Below, piece by piece: positions 45,052 to 54,917 of a stretch of 64,000 bases of DNA. The stretch comes from Elephas maximus indicus (taxonomy: Eukaryota; Chordata; Mammalia; Proboscidea; Elephantidae). How positions within the stretch are numbered: the first letter of the stretch is position 1; each line of letters opens with the position of its first letter. The notes under the pieces were generated by a model. The model saw only the letters and a program-made list of their open reading frames with translations. It searched no databases and was not told the DNA's origin. A program made the translations under genes and the position numbers. Location of the stretch: contig NC_064819.1 in the NCBI RefSeq assembly GCF_024166365.1, forward strand, positions 9,948,501-10,012,500. Reading direction: 5' to 3'.

Positions 45052-45645
45052 ATTTAGGTAAGTGGGGGGGAGGGGGGACATCCTGTGTTGGTGAGGTAAG
45101 TTAGGTAAGTGGGGGGGGGGCATCCTGAGTGGGTGAGGTAAGTTAGGTAAGTGGGGGGGGGCATCCTGAGTGGGTAAGGTAAGTTAGGTAAGTGGGGGGA
45201 GGACATCCTGAGTGGGTGAGGTAAGTTAGGTAAGTGGGGGGGGGGCATCCTGAGTGGGTAAGGTAAGTTAGGTAAGTGGGGGGAGGACATCCTGGGTGGG
45301 TAAGGTAAGTTAGGTAAGTGCGGGGAGAGGGCATCCTTGGTGGGTAAGGTAAGTTAGGTAGGTGGGGGGAGGGCATCCTGGGTGTATAAGTTAGGTAAGT
45401 GGGGAGGGCATCCTGAGTGGGTAAGGTAAGTTAGGTAAGTGGGGGGAGAGGGCATCCTTGGTGGGTAAGGTAAGTTAGGTAGGTGGGGGGGAGGGCATCC
45501 TGGGTGGGCAAGGTAAGTTTAGGTAAGTGGAGGGGAGGGCATCCTTGGTGGGTAAGGTAAGTTAGGTAGGTGGGGGGAGGGCATCCTGGGTGGGTAAGGT
45601 AAGTTAGGTAGGTGGGGGGGAGGGCATCCTGGGTGGGGGAAGAAG
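45052..45645 (+). repeat. G-rich minisatellite of 14 units (about 42 bp) with repeated splice-donor motifs
   Basis: The 'catcct' core recurs at 45079, 45121, 45162, 45204, 45246, 45288, 45332, 45374, 45409, 45453, 45496, 45540, 45582 and 45625, mostly 41-44 bp apart (one unit is 35). Each unit has AAGGTAAGTTAGGTAAGTG or a close variant followed by a run of 4-9 G, often broken by an A. I count 22 GGTAAGT by eye. It lies in ADPRH intron 1 and reads as donors on the sense strand. Antisense open frames rich in Pro and Leu are shadows of it. Confidence 0.97.
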
Positions 45646-45649
45646 TTGG

Positions 45650-45850
45650 GCTGACATGAGAATGAGCTTGTCCACCAGACCCCTAAAAGGGCCACAGCAA
45701 TGGACTCAAACATACCAACCAAGGATCAGGAAGATGACATGGGACCTGGCAACGTTTCCTTCTGTTATACATAAGGTCATGTGTCATACATGTTATGTAA
45801 CAGTCAGAGCCAACCTGATGGCAGCGGCAAAGCCAGTGCAGATGGGCTAT
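45650..45850 (+). mobile_element. RTE 3'-end fragment, diverged
   Basis: 'gcaatggactcaaacatacc', 'cctggcaacgtttccttctg' and 'ttatacataaggtcatgtg' follow the sense RTE 3' end, with a short insertion before 'agagccaacctgatggcagc'. Confidence 0.6.
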
Positions 45851-46144
45851 ATGGATAGAGGGGGGCAGGTGGATGCTTTGCACCTGGATGCCACAGGCAA
45901 TAGGACACCAGTGGGAAATTGACTGAAGGAGGGGACATTTAGGAAATGCACCCGCCGAGAACCAATGCTGTAGCATGGGTTAAAATCATGGAGGATGGAT
46001 TAGCTGAGCTCCCGGTACTCCAGAAGTTAATACTTTAGAAGAAAAACAAAATGTAAATATGGATACGGGAGGGAAGGTTATGGGGAGAAAGCATTCTAGT
46101 TCAATAAAGAGAAAATCTTTTTCCTCGGTTGTGTATGAATAATG

Positions 46145-46310
46145 AAAATAAAAGCAAAAAATAGTGCTTGCTACGTGCCAGGCACTGTTCTAAGGGTTTT
46201 ACCCGAATGAACTCATTTACTCCCCACAGCAAATCCATGAGGTAGTTGCTGTTTTTATTATCACCCCATTAGAGATGTGGAGGCTGAGGCACAGAAGAGT
46301 TAAGTCCGTC
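46145..46310 (-). mobile_element. MIR SINE
   Basis: 'acgtgccaggcactgttcta', 'atccatgaggtagttgctgt' and 'ggctgaggcacagaagagtt' are an antisense MIR. Confidence 0.85.
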
Positions 46311-46354
46311 TAGACTGAGATGGAGGGATCATGTCAAGCATCCTGGCCCAGAAT

Positions 46355-46500
46355 CAGGAAATTTGGGTCCCAGTGCCTCCACTCCATGGTTGTGTGAACT
46401 TAGTCTATCTGAACCTCGGTTTTCTTATCATGGAATGCGTACTATAACCCCTCCCTACCAGGTGAGATGGTGAAGGTGCAGGTGCGTGGTCACCTGTGCA
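46355..46500 (+). mobile_element. MIR SINE
   Basis: 'aatttgggtcccagtgcctc' and 'tctgaacctcggttttctta' are the body of a sense MIR. Confidence 0.65.
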
Positions 46501-46639
46501 TTGTGATACCAGTAGAAGGTATTATTGAAGTTAAGAAGGGATAACTTCCAAGGTTAAATGGAAAATGAAAAGAGCAAATGGCTAGCTTGATTTGACTTGC
46601 AGAGTTTAGTGGGCTTGCCCCTCACAAAGAGGCGAAAAG

Positions 46640-46990
46640 GAGTGGTAGTTAAAAGCTTGGGCTTTGGAATCAGATTGGTCTCAGTTTGAATCCCAGCCTG
46701 CCACTTACTGGCTGTGTGACCTGAGACAAGTCAGATAACATTTCTGGATGATTGCTGTGATTCCCAGTTTATTCCGATGTAAAATGGGCCTAATAATTTT
46801 TCATAGAGCAGCTGTCAGGATTAAATGAGAGAATGTATGTAAAGCACCCACTACAGAGTCCCTGGGTGGTATGAACCGTTAACGTGCTCAGTTACTAACC
46901 GAAAGGTTGGAAATTCAGGCCCCCCAGAGGCACCTCAGAAGAAAGGCCTAGCAGTGTACTTCTGGTTTTACAGAGCCTGCAAATAGTAAG
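46640..46990 (+). mobile_element. MIR SINE split by an AfroSINE
   Basis: 'gcttgggctttggaatcaga', 'cctgccacttactggctgtg' and 'gatgtaaaatgggcctaata' are classic MIR. The MIR end ('gcctgcaaatagtaagtgct') resumes after the SINE. Confidence 0.85.
46859..46968 (+). mobile_element. Truncated AfroSINE nested in MIR
   Basis: It starts 'tccctgggtggtatgaaccg', has 'ggttggaaattcaggccccc' and stops within the body ('agcagtgtacttctgg'). It is flanked by a 7-bp duplication, tacagag, at 46852-46858 and 46969-46975. Confidence 0.8.
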
Positions 46991-47099
46991 TGCTCGATAA
47001 AATGTAGATGGGGCTATTATTTTTTTCTAACTCTTCTTCCTCTTCACCTTCCTTCATGTGCTGTAGTTTCTGCCCAGAGACAGCCTCTCAGAGCCTGCC

Positions 47100-47412
47100 A
47101 TGTGTGGGAAGCTGATAGAGAGGTACGTGGCTGCCATGGTACTGAGTGCAGCTGGAGATACCCTGGGGTACTACAATGGAAAGTGGGAGTTCCTCCGGGA
47201 TGGAGAAAAGATTCACCGGCAGCTGGCCCAGCTTGGGGGCTTGGACGCCATAGACGTGGAGAGGTGGAGAGTCAGCGATGACACGGTGATGCACCTGGCT
47301 ACAGCGGAAGCCCTCATAGAGGCTGGGAAAGCTGGGGACTTGGCTCAACAGTATTCCCTCCTTGCTAAGCATTACCAAAACTGCATGGAAGATATGGACG
47401 GCCGAGCGCCAG
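47100..47412 (+). CDS. ADPRH: ADPRH coding exon 1
   Basis: The exon follows a pyrimidine-rich tract with two candidate acceptors (AG ending at 47066 or 47077). The ATG at 47100 has G at -3 (GCCATGT). It encodes residues 1-104 plus the first base of Gly105 and ends CCAG before GTAAGTG, a textbook donor. It contains the conserved [20 protein letters not shown] start of the ADP-ribosyl-hydrolase fold and [14 protein letters not shown], where Asp60 and Asp61 are the metal-binding, catalytically required pair of the ARH1 family. At the position where human ARH1 starts with Met, this sequence has Ile6 (ATA), so translation must start five codons upstream, as I recall for rodent ARH1 (362 residues). 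Confidence 0.97.
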
Positions 47413-47544
47413 GTAAGTGCCACCAGTGTAGGTCCTGGGAGGGCAGAAGGTAAAACAGGCGCGAGGGAATCACTAAGAATGTTGGTAGAGATTTATGTCC
47501 AGGAGACGGTACTGTTTGTAGTTAGGATAAAAATAGAAACAATC

Positions 47545-47757
47545 TTTGTCGTTGCTGTTAGTTGCCATCGAGTTGGTTCCGACTCATGGTGACCTTCTGT
47601 GTGCAGAGTAAAACTGCTCCACAGGATTTATAAGGGTGTGACCTTTCAAAAGCAGATTGCCAGGCTTATCTTTTGAGGCCTCTGGGTGGATTCGAATTGC
47701 CGACCTTTCAGCCAGTAGTGAGTGGAGTGCTGAACCCTTTGTGCCACCCAGGGACCT
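47545..47757 (-). mobile_element. AfroSINE, second subfamily, in ADPRH intron 2
   Basis: 'gttagttgccatcgagttgg', 'gcagagtaaaactgctccac', 'ggcctctgggtggattcgaa' and 'gtgccacccagggacc' form a full antisense copy about 130 bases after the donor of coding exon 1. Confidence 0.9.
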
Positions 47758-47974
47758 AGAAACAACCTAAATTCACCTCAGTAAATTATGGTGGCACACT
47801 TACTGCCATTCAAAATTATGCAAATGAATATTTCCTGTTATATTAAAAAAAAAACAAAACAATTCCTGTCAAGTCTGTTCTGACTCACGGCAACCCCATA
47901 GGTGTCAGAGAACTGCACTCCACTGGGCTTTCACTTCTTCTTTACTTTCACTGCCCTTGTGGGCAGTGATAATT

Positions 47975-48828
47975 GGTGGTGGTGGTGCTACTTGCCATCA
48001 AGCCGATTCTAACTCAGGGTGACCCCGTGTGTGCAGGGTAGAGCTGCTCCAGAAGGTTTTCAAGGCTGTGACCTTTTGGAAGCAGATAACCAGGCCTTAC
48101 TCCCGAGGCACCTCTGGGTGGGTTTGGACTGCCAACCTTTTTTTTTTTTAATTTTTATTGAGCTTCAAGTGAACGTTTACAAATCAAGTCAGTCTGTCAC
48201 ATGTACGTTTATATACACCTTACTCCGTACTCCCACTTGCTCTCCCCCTAATGAATCAGCCCTTCCAGTCTCCCTTTTCGTGACAATTTTGCCAGCTTCC
48301 AACCCTCTCTACCCACCCATCCCCCCTCCAGACAGGAGATGCCAACACAGTCTCAAGTGTCCACCTGATACAAGTAGCTCACTCTTCATCAGCATCTCTC
48401 TCCTACCCATTGTCCAGTCCCTTCCATGTCTGATTAGTTGTCTTCGGGAATGGTTCCTGTCCTGGGCCAACAGAAGGTTTGGGGACCATGACCGCTGGGA
48501 TTCCTCTAGTCTCAGTCAGACCATTAAGTCTGGTCTTTTTGTGAGAATTTGGGGTCTGCATCCCACTGACTGCCTGCTCCCTCAGGGGTTCTCTGTTGTG
48601 CTCCCTGTCAGGGCAGTCATCGATTGTGGCCGGGCACCATCTAGTTCTTCTGGTCTCAGGATGATGTAAGTCTCTGGTTGATGTGGCCCTTTCTGTCTCT
48701 TGGGCTCATAGTTATCATGTGACCTTGGTGTTCTTCATTCTCCTTTGATCCAGGTGGGTTGAGACCACTGCCAACCTTTTGGCTAGTAGTTGAGCACTTA
48801 ACCATTTGCGCCACCTAGGGACTCCATC
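47975..48828 (-). mobile_element. Inner AfroSINE, split by L1
   Basis: 'gccatcaagccgattctaac' to 'ggtgggtttggactgccaac' (47975-48140) continues at 48767-48828 ('actgccaaccttttggctag', 'cgccacctagggactcc'). Confidence 0.9.
48141..48766 (-). mobile_element. 5'-truncated L1 (young-type 3' UTR) nested in an AfroSINE
   Basis: It opens with the complement of an A tail and 'tttattgagcttcaagtgaa', then 'tctgtcacatgtacgtttat', 'ccattgtccagtcccttcca' and 'cggtcatcga'-like L1 UTR sequence. A perfect 13-bp duplication, actgccaaccttt, flanks it at 48128-48140 and 48767-48779. A 216-codon open frame across it is chance. Confidence 0.95.
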
Positions 48829-48964
48829 ATACAGCTTTCAATGGCTGATTTTTTAGAAGTAGATTACCAGCCCTTTCTTCCAAGGTGTCTCTCGGTGGAC
48901 TTGAACCTCCAAACTTTCCGATGGCAGCATTAACTATTTAACTACCTAGGGGTTCCATTTACTG

Positions 48965-49205
48965 AAACGGAAAGGTACTATTATTATTAAGTGAAAGAAA
49001 GGTAGGTTATAAAACAGTGTGTATTTTATGAACTCATTGTCATTAAAAGTATATATCTGTATTAGGGGAGGTCTGCAAGAATATACACAAAGACGTTAGT
49101 TATATCTGAGTATGGGAATATATTTTTGTGGGAATTTTTATAGTTTGTTTTGCTTATGTGTATTTTCCAATTTTTCTGTAATGAGCAAGTCTAAAGAAAA
49201 GAATA
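48965..49205 (+). mobile_element. Ancient L1-like 3' end
   Basis: 'ttatatctgagtatgggaat', 'gtattttccaatttttctgt' and 'aatgagcaagtctaaagaaa' resemble a common old L1 3' region. Confidence 0.45.
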
Positions 49206-49824
49206 GACATTTTAAAAGAAGAATGAGGAGGGTCTTGTGGAGACTCCTCCTCTGGTCCCAGACCTCACCAGTAGTTCTTACCCACTCTGGGAGCGTGTTA
49301 CAACCAGCTGGCCCACCAGTCCTCCTGATGAAAAGCCGGCCTCCCCGCTTCATTCAGGAGCCTCTGGTGAGCCCAGGTATTGCCCGTAGACATCTGGAAG
49401 CCAGCCCGGGTTCATCTTTTCTCAACGAGTCATGGTGCTGCATGGCAAGGCGAAAGTTTTCTTTGTCCACCTATGCCATGGACATTGTTGTGAATGAACT
49501 GACCAATAAGGGAGCAACAGTACCTCAGCACTGCTTGGCTTACGTGTGTATTCACAGCTCCCCAGTAAGATGGGTCGATGGGACAGGCCTGATCACAGCA
49601 CTCTCACAGGGAAAACCAAGGTCCAGACTCTGGTGTGCTGACACAACCTGTTCTTCTGGATCCATGGCTCCTCATCTAAGCCCAGTGCTCTTCACTCTAG
49701 AATTTGTGGCCTTTTTTGGATACAGACAGCCCCAGGGTTTTGAACATCTGAGTACGGACAACTTATACTTGCCCTTTAATGTTGCATGAATTTGTCCTCG
49801 CTTTGAAATGATTGATCCAGCCCC
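49206..49824 (+). other. ADPRH intron 2 segment with a 225-codon open frame
   Basis: The frame 49112-49789 is open for 225 codons and starts in the L1-like end. It has a short hydrophobic start and an arginine/lysine-rich patch near residues 27-45 but no domain I recognise, and there is no evidence of splicing into ADPRH. Confidence 0.25.
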
Positions 49825-50010
49825 TGAACCAAAAAAAAACAAAACCAAAAAAACCCCCAAACCCATTGCTGTGGAGTCGGTTCTGACACAGCGCCCCAAT
49901 AGGACAGAGCAGAATTGCCCCATAGGGTTTCCAAGGAGCAGCTGGTGGTTTACGAACTGTAGACCTTTTGGTTAGCAGCCAAGCTCTTAACCACTGTGCC
50001 CCCAGGACTC
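49825..50010 (-). mobile_element. AfroSINE
   Basis: A-rich tail complement, 'acccattgctgtggagtcgg', 'catagggtttccaaggagca' and 'aaccactgtgcccccaggac'. Confidence 0.92.
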
Positions 50011-50049
50011 CCAATAAATGATAGCTATCTATTAACATCCTATAAAGAC

Positions 50050-50180
50050 AGTATTAGCAACCCTATAGGGCAGAGTAGAACTGCCCCATAGGGTTTCCAA
50101 GGAGGGCCTGGTGGATTTGAACTGCTGACCTTTTGGTTAACAACCATAGTTCTTAACCACTAATACCACCAGGGTTTCTG
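50050..50180 (-). mobile_element. AfroSINE, tail missing
   Basis: It starts inside the element at 'gcaaccctatagggcagagt', then 'aggagggcctggtggatttg' and 'taccaccagggtttc'. Confidence 0.88.
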
Positions 50181-50354
50181 ACCCCGTCCAGGGTCAGGGT
50201 TTCTTGCACTAAAGTAAAGCTAAATAAGAGCCGTATGCACCTCTCCTGACTTACCTACAAACTCAACTTAAAGACACAGTTAAGAGCGGATCTCGTTCAC
50301 GACCCAGGGACTGCCTGTGTTCAGGAACTTCAACTGTCAGGTTCTTATTAGACC

Positions 50355-50525
50355 ATTTAAGGGCTTGGGCTTTGAAGTCGGATGGCTTGGCTGAGCGACT
50401 CATTAGCTGCTCATGTGATTTTGAACAAGTTTCTTAAATTCTGAGCCTTACTCATTTCACAAAATTAATAATACTTTACGACTACCTTTTTGAGTTGTGG
50501 TGATCAAATAATAACTGGTAAAGAT
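50355..50525 (+). mobile_element. MIR SINE
   Basis: 'gggcttgggctttgaagtcg', 'gctcatgtgattttgaacaa' and 'ttctgagccttactcatttc' follow a sense MIR. Confidence 0.75.
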
Positions 50526-50769
50526 TCAAAGGCTGTCTATATGAATCTTCTCCTTTTATCATCAATGTTATCATGCTAAGGATTATATAAAGTAAGGCAG
50601 TGTAGAGATGGGGGTTGAGATTGGGGTTTGGAGTTTGATACATTTATCATATTTTCTTGGCTTTCCCTTTCCATTGAAGAAACTTGGAGACAGAGTTTGG
50701 GTCTCTCCTTCTGCTGGGGCCTTTGCTTTGGTTACACTGACCCACATGCCCTACCCAACTCTTCCCCAG

Positions 50770-51130
50770 GTGGAGCCTCAGTGCAGAACGCCATGCAGCT
50801 GGAGCCGCACAAGGCCAATGGCTGGAGGATTCCCTTCAACAACCACGAGGGTGGCTGTGGGGCTGCCATGCGGGCCATGTGCATCGGTCTCAGGTTCCCT
50901 CACCAAAGCCAGAGGGACATGTTGATCCAAGTGAGCATCGAGAGTGGCCGGATGACCCACCACCACCCCACAGGCTACCTGGGTGCCCTTGTGTCTGCTC
51001 TTTTTACAGCCTATGCTGTGAATGGCAAACCACCCCAGGAATGGGGAAAAGGTCTGATGGAGGTGCTACCAGAAGCTAAAAAGTACATTGTCCAATCAGG
51101 CTACTTTGTGGAGGAGAATCTTCAGCACTG
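50770..51130 (+). CDS. ADPRH: ADPRH coding exon 2
   Basis: The acceptor is CTCTTCCCCAG (AG at 50768-50769), a good tract. The exon completes Gly105, encodes residues 106-224 and the first two bases of Trp225, and ends CACTG before GTAAGCG. The Gly105 junction restores [12 protein letters not shown] as in other mammals. It holds the conserved [20 protein letters not shown] and the metal/substrate-side loop [20 protein letters not shown], followed by the helical [20 protein letters not shown]. No frame break was seen. Confidence 0.97.
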
Positions 51131-51299
51131 GTAAGCGTGTCAGTGCATGTGCTGGCTAAAATGTTCTTGGATCTGGGTGTGTACATGTACCTGCTTGCAT
51201 GTTCTTCCACTTTATCCAGCTCCCTCACTGCCTACCTGCTAAGGATTTCAAGTTAACCTCCGACAGTCATTGCCATGAAGTAGCCAAATGGATGCCTCA

Positions 51300-52832
51300 G
51301 TGAGTTGTTGTTGTTGTTAGGTGTCATTTAGTTGGTTCTGACTCATAGTGACCCTGTGTACAACAGAACAAAATGCTGCCTGGTCCTGAGTCATTCTCAT
51401 AATTGTTGTTATGCTTAAGCCCATTGTTGCAGCCACTGTGTCAGTCCATCTCATTGAGGATCTTCCTCTTCTTCACAGACCCTCTACTTTACCAAGCATG
51501 ATGTCCTTCTCCAGGGACTGGGTCCTTCTGGTAACGTGTCCAAAATATGTGAGATGAAGTCTTGCCATCCTCGCTTCTTTGTTTAGTGATCGTGCTTTAT
51601 ATGAATGTTTACAGGGGAAACTAGCTTCTCATTAAACAATTAGTACACATATTGTCTTGTGACACTGATTGGCAACCCCCAACATGTTAACATTCTCCCT
51701 TCTTGACTTTGTGTTCCCTAGTACCAGCTTTCCTGTCGCCTCCTGACTTCTAGTCCTTGCCCCTGGTCTGGTGTGCCCCTTTAGTCTGGGTTTGTTTTAT
51801 GGTCCTGTCTAATCTTTGGCTGAAGGGTGAACCTTAGGAGTGGCTTCATTACTGAGCTGAAAACGTGTCCAGGGGCCATACTTTTGGGGTTTCTCCAGTC
51901 TCTGTCAGGCCAGTAAGTCTAGTCTTTTTTGTGAGTTAGAATTTTGTTCTACACTGTTCCCCAGCTCTGTCCGGCACCCTGTATTGTGATGCCTGTCGGA
52001 ACAGTCAGTGGTGGTAACTGGGCATCATCTAGTTGTCCTGGACTCAGTCTGGTGGAGGCTATCTTAGTTGTGGTCCATTAGTCCTTTGGACTAATCTTCC
52101 CCTTGTGTCTTTAGTTTTCTTTATTCTCCTTAGCTCCCAATGGGGTAAGACCAGTGAAGTATCTTAGATGGCTGCTCACAAGCTTTTAAGACCCCAGACG
52201 CTACTCACCATAGTAGAAAGTAGAACATTTTATAAACTATGTAATGCTGATTGAGCTAGGTATTCCCCAAGACCGTAGTCCCTACAGCCCTGAATTTAGT
52301 AATTCGGTCCCTCAGGGAGTCTGTATGTATCTATGGAGCTTCCATGACCTTGCCTTGGACAATTTGTGCTGGCTTCCCCAGTACTGTATACTGTCTTACC
52401 CTTCACCAAAGTTACTACTTATCTATTGTCTATTTAGTGTTTTTCCATCCCCACCCCTCCCCTCCCTCGTAACCATCAAAGATTGCTTTTTTGTGTGTGT
52501 AAACCTTTTCATGAGTTTTTATAGTAGTGGTCTCATACAATATTTGTCCTTTTGTGACTGACTTATTTCACGCAGCATATGCCCTCCAGATTCCTCCATG
52601 TTGTGAGATTCACAATCCTTGCTCACTTCTAAGGAGCATTCTGGCTGTGCTTCTTCCAAGACAGATTTGTTCATTCTTCTGGCAGTCCGTGGTATAGTCA
52701 ATATTATTCACCAACACCATAATTCAAAGGCATCAATTCTTCAGTCTTCCTTATTCATTGTCCACCTTTCACATGCATATAAAACAATTGAAAACATAAT
52801 GGCTTGGGCCAGGCACACCTTAGTTCTCAAAT
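51300..52832 (-). mobile_element. 5'-truncated RTE split by L1
   Basis: The antisense RTE terminus begins with a GTT microsatellite (51303-51320) and 'aggtgtcatttagttggttc' and runs to 'cttgccatcctcgcttct' (51575). It continues at 52605-52832 ('aaggagcattctggctgtgc', 'gcaggcacaccttagttctc'-like). It lies in ADPRH intron 3. Confidence 0.9.
51576..52604 (-). mobile_element. L1 3' UTR copy nested in the RTE
   Basis: A 5'-truncated antisense L1: 'cttctcattaaacaattagt', 'gtctaatctttggctgaagg', 'cagtctggtggaggctatct', 'tcttacccttcaccaaagtt', ending at the ORF2 side 'cagattcctccatgttgtga'. The junctions lie within similar ATCCTYGCT-type sequence on both sides, suggesting a diverged target duplication. 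Confidence 0.88.
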
Positions 52833-53490
52833 ATGTAGTGCGTAGTTAATGCTTCCCTCTGTATAACAATCTTGCTCTGTAGTCCAGCTTTCTCCAGTTT
52901 TTGTGGTTCTATTTTTACTCTGCTGAGGTGAGCTTTTCTGCTTATCTCCTAGTTCCACAGAACTTGTTTCTTCAGTATTATTTTGACTGACTAATAATAT
53001 TTTGAAATCCTTGGTTAGAATGCCCAAGAGATAGGTTTTTCCACTAGTGAATTAATAGGTTTTTTTTTTTAAGACCGCATCTTCCCTTTTTTGTGAATTC
53101 ACTTCATATTAAACTTTCTTAAAATAAAAAGGTCCAGAGGCTGTCTGCTGAAGTTGCCTGTGGTCATGATATTCTAAAGCTCTCCCTTGAAAGGTAAAAC
53201 TTAACATTACTCTCAGCTCAGAAAAAAAATAAACCTTTATTTTCCACTCTTTAACTTGATTTATATCTTCTTTATTTAGCAACAGATGCCAGTTCCTTGT
53301 TTCTGTAGATCCTTAGTGAAAATTTATTGAATGAATGCTGCTTGGAGCTACTTTTGATTTTGTGTGTAGGTTACGATATTAGTACGAGAAATTGAAGTCA
53401 TCTTGAATTTTCCCCGTTTGCACATCCATCTGGTACCTTTCCTTCTGATTTTCCTTTTTCGGTTGATGTAGACTTTTTTCCTTCCTGCAG
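52833..53490. other. ADPRH intron 3, 3' part
   Basis: About 650 bases with no repeat that I recognise. It ends in the tract and acceptor of the last coding exon. Confidence 0.5.
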
Positions 53491-53905
53491 GTCCTACTTC
53501 CAAGACCAATGGGAAAAGTATCTAAAACTCAGAGGGATTCGGGATGGCAGATCAGCCCCTACCTTCCCGAAGTCCTTTGATGTGAAAGAGAGAGATCAGT
53601 TCTACACTTCTGTGAGCTACTCTGGTTGGGGCGGCAGTAGTGGGCACGATGCCCCCATGATTGCCTATGATGCCATCCTTGCTGCAGGTGACTCCTGGAA
53701 GGAGCTTGCCCATCGAGCCTTTTTCCATGGTGGAGACAGCGATTCCACGGCTGCCATTGCCGGCTGCTGGTGGGGAGTTATGTATGGTTTTAAAGGAGTG
53801 AGTCCTTCTAACTATGAGAAACTAGAATACAGAAACCGACTGGAAGAGACAGCGAGGGCTTTATACTCTCTTGGTTCAAAGGAAGATACTGTAATTGCCC
53901 TCTAG
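53491..53905 (+). CDS. ADPRH: ADPRH coding exon 3 (last)
   Basis: The acceptor is CCTTCCTGCAG. The exon completes Trp225, encodes residues 226-362 and ends at TAG (53903-53905). It carries [41 protein letters not shown] and the second metal-site segment [20 protein letters not shown], with Asp307 and Asp309. With Asp60/61 this completes the two-magnesium site of the family. The carboxyl end is KEDTVIAL. Length and sequence agree with an active enzyme. Confidence 0.98.
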
Positions 53906-54717
53906 GGACATGTGGTGTTCGTTTCTGGTGGTTTCTTCTTTTGTGAGGAGCCGTCATCCGTTTTCTGCTCTGTTTCTTTTCACTTTTTCTGAAGTCAAGT
54001 GTCATAACCTTGGATTCAAGGAATTTTGAGGTCCCAAGTCTCTTGGGCACCTTAAACTCAATATTTCCAAACCCATCCTTTTCTTCTCAACTCTATCCCC
54101 CCCGCCTCCTTTTTTTTTAAATACTAAAGAGGCATTATCTCAATTGTTGGGGTCAGCATCTCCCAAGCTAGCAATCTCATAGCTTCCTGCTTGACTCTTC
54201 ATATTTATCATTTACTTTTTTACAGTTTTGCGTGTTCATCTCAGGTTCCTCCCAAAGTGGACTCCTACACAAAGACTTGAGTGCAAGTAGCTTATTTGGG
54301 AGGCAATTCCAGGAAGCACTGGTAGAATGCAGAAGTGAGACAGAAGGGAAGGGAGCCGGAACAGGGTGCATTAATGAGCAGGTTACCACTGTGGGCAACT
54401 GACCCAATCTGTGTGAACTGAGGTGACTCACCTGAGGACAAGGAAACCTGGGGTATTTATTCACCAACTCCATTCCCACAAGGATCTTGGGTTGCTTCCA
54501 GGGATGTTAACTCCTGGTACTTCTTGACCTACCTCTTGAGCAAGCCAAGCACAAATGCCAAGGTACTTGTGGTGGCAAGCTGTAAGGTGCATGGGAAGAG
54601 TGAGGGTCATGGATGGGGCCCAAACAGCATCTGCTAGAGTATTCTACCTTTCAAGTATCCTTTAAACCTACTCACCTCTTTTACCCTCTTTCACTGAGTA
54701 TTTCTCTGCTGAATTTC
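53906..54717 (+). other. ADPRH 3' UTR and flank, no repeat recognised
   Basis: Sequence following the stop codon. I see no clear AATAAA within the first kilobase, so the polyadenylation site is undetermined. The first clear AATAAA candidates lie in downstream repeats. Confidence 0.4.
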
Positions 54718-54905
54718 TACAATCCAGGCTACTCAAGTCTGGGGAGATACTTTCTGTACTTTCCTCATTATGGCATTTAATGTGTTACCAGTTTTGTTTT
54801 TGCCTTTTTGCTTGTCTGTATTTGCCCTAGGCAGAACCTAGCATAATACCTGGGCACACTGTATGTACTTCATCACTATGTATTCGATGAATTGTTGTTA
54901 ATTAG
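54718..54905 (+). mobile_element. L2 LINE 3' end (weak)
   Basis: 'cagaacctagcataatacct' and 'gcacactgtatgtacttcat' resemble the L2 terminal sequence. Confidence 0.4.
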
Positions 54906-54917
54906 CCTCCTTTCTAA

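Larger units (their letters stand above)
47855..48955 (-). mobile_element. Outer AfroSINE of a three-level nest
   Basis: Its tail part is at 47855-47935 ('gtcaagtctgttctgactca', 'gtgtcagagaactgcactcc'). Its body and head continue at 48830-48955 ('ttcaatggctgattttttag', 'ggacttgaacctccaaactt', 'taactacctaggggttcc'). A second SINE, itself split by L1, lies between. Confidence 0.75.
44163..53905 (+). other. ADPRH: ADPRH gene span (ADP-ribosylarginine hydrolase, ARH1)
   Basis: Three coding exons (47100-47412, 50770-51130, 53491-53905) separated by introns of 3357 and 2360 bp, each with GT-AG ends and matching phases, plus a probable non-coding exon in the CpG island. The joined frame is 362 residues. 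It starts [20 protein letters not shown] and ends [13 protein letters not shown], with no frameshift or internal stop. ARH1 is a cytosolic, magnesium-dependent hydrolase that removes ADP-ribose from arginine side chains, reversing arginine-specific mono-ADP-ribosylation. Metal-site residues are present at both ends of the chain. The polyadenylation site was not located. Confidence 0.97.

Noticed and set aside
43752..45645. Two tandem arrays considered as CRISPR.
   Set aside because: The repeats are contiguous without unique spacers, in a mammalian gene context with no cas genes. They are minisatellites.
45054..45722. Minus-strand frames with repeated PHLPNLPYP-type peptides.
   Set aside because: They are the reverse reading of the 42-bp minisatellite in ADPRH intron 1. 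There is no start context, splice support or known protein family.
47088..47423. Minus-strand 111-codon frame opposite ADPRH coding exon 1, and similar antisense frames opposite exons 2 and 3.
   Set aside because: The sense frames match ADPRH with correct splice sites, so the antisense frames are shadows.
48019..48669. 216-codon plus-strand frame.
   Set aside because: It runs across an antisense AfroSINE and an antisense L1 3' UTR joined by a target-site duplication.
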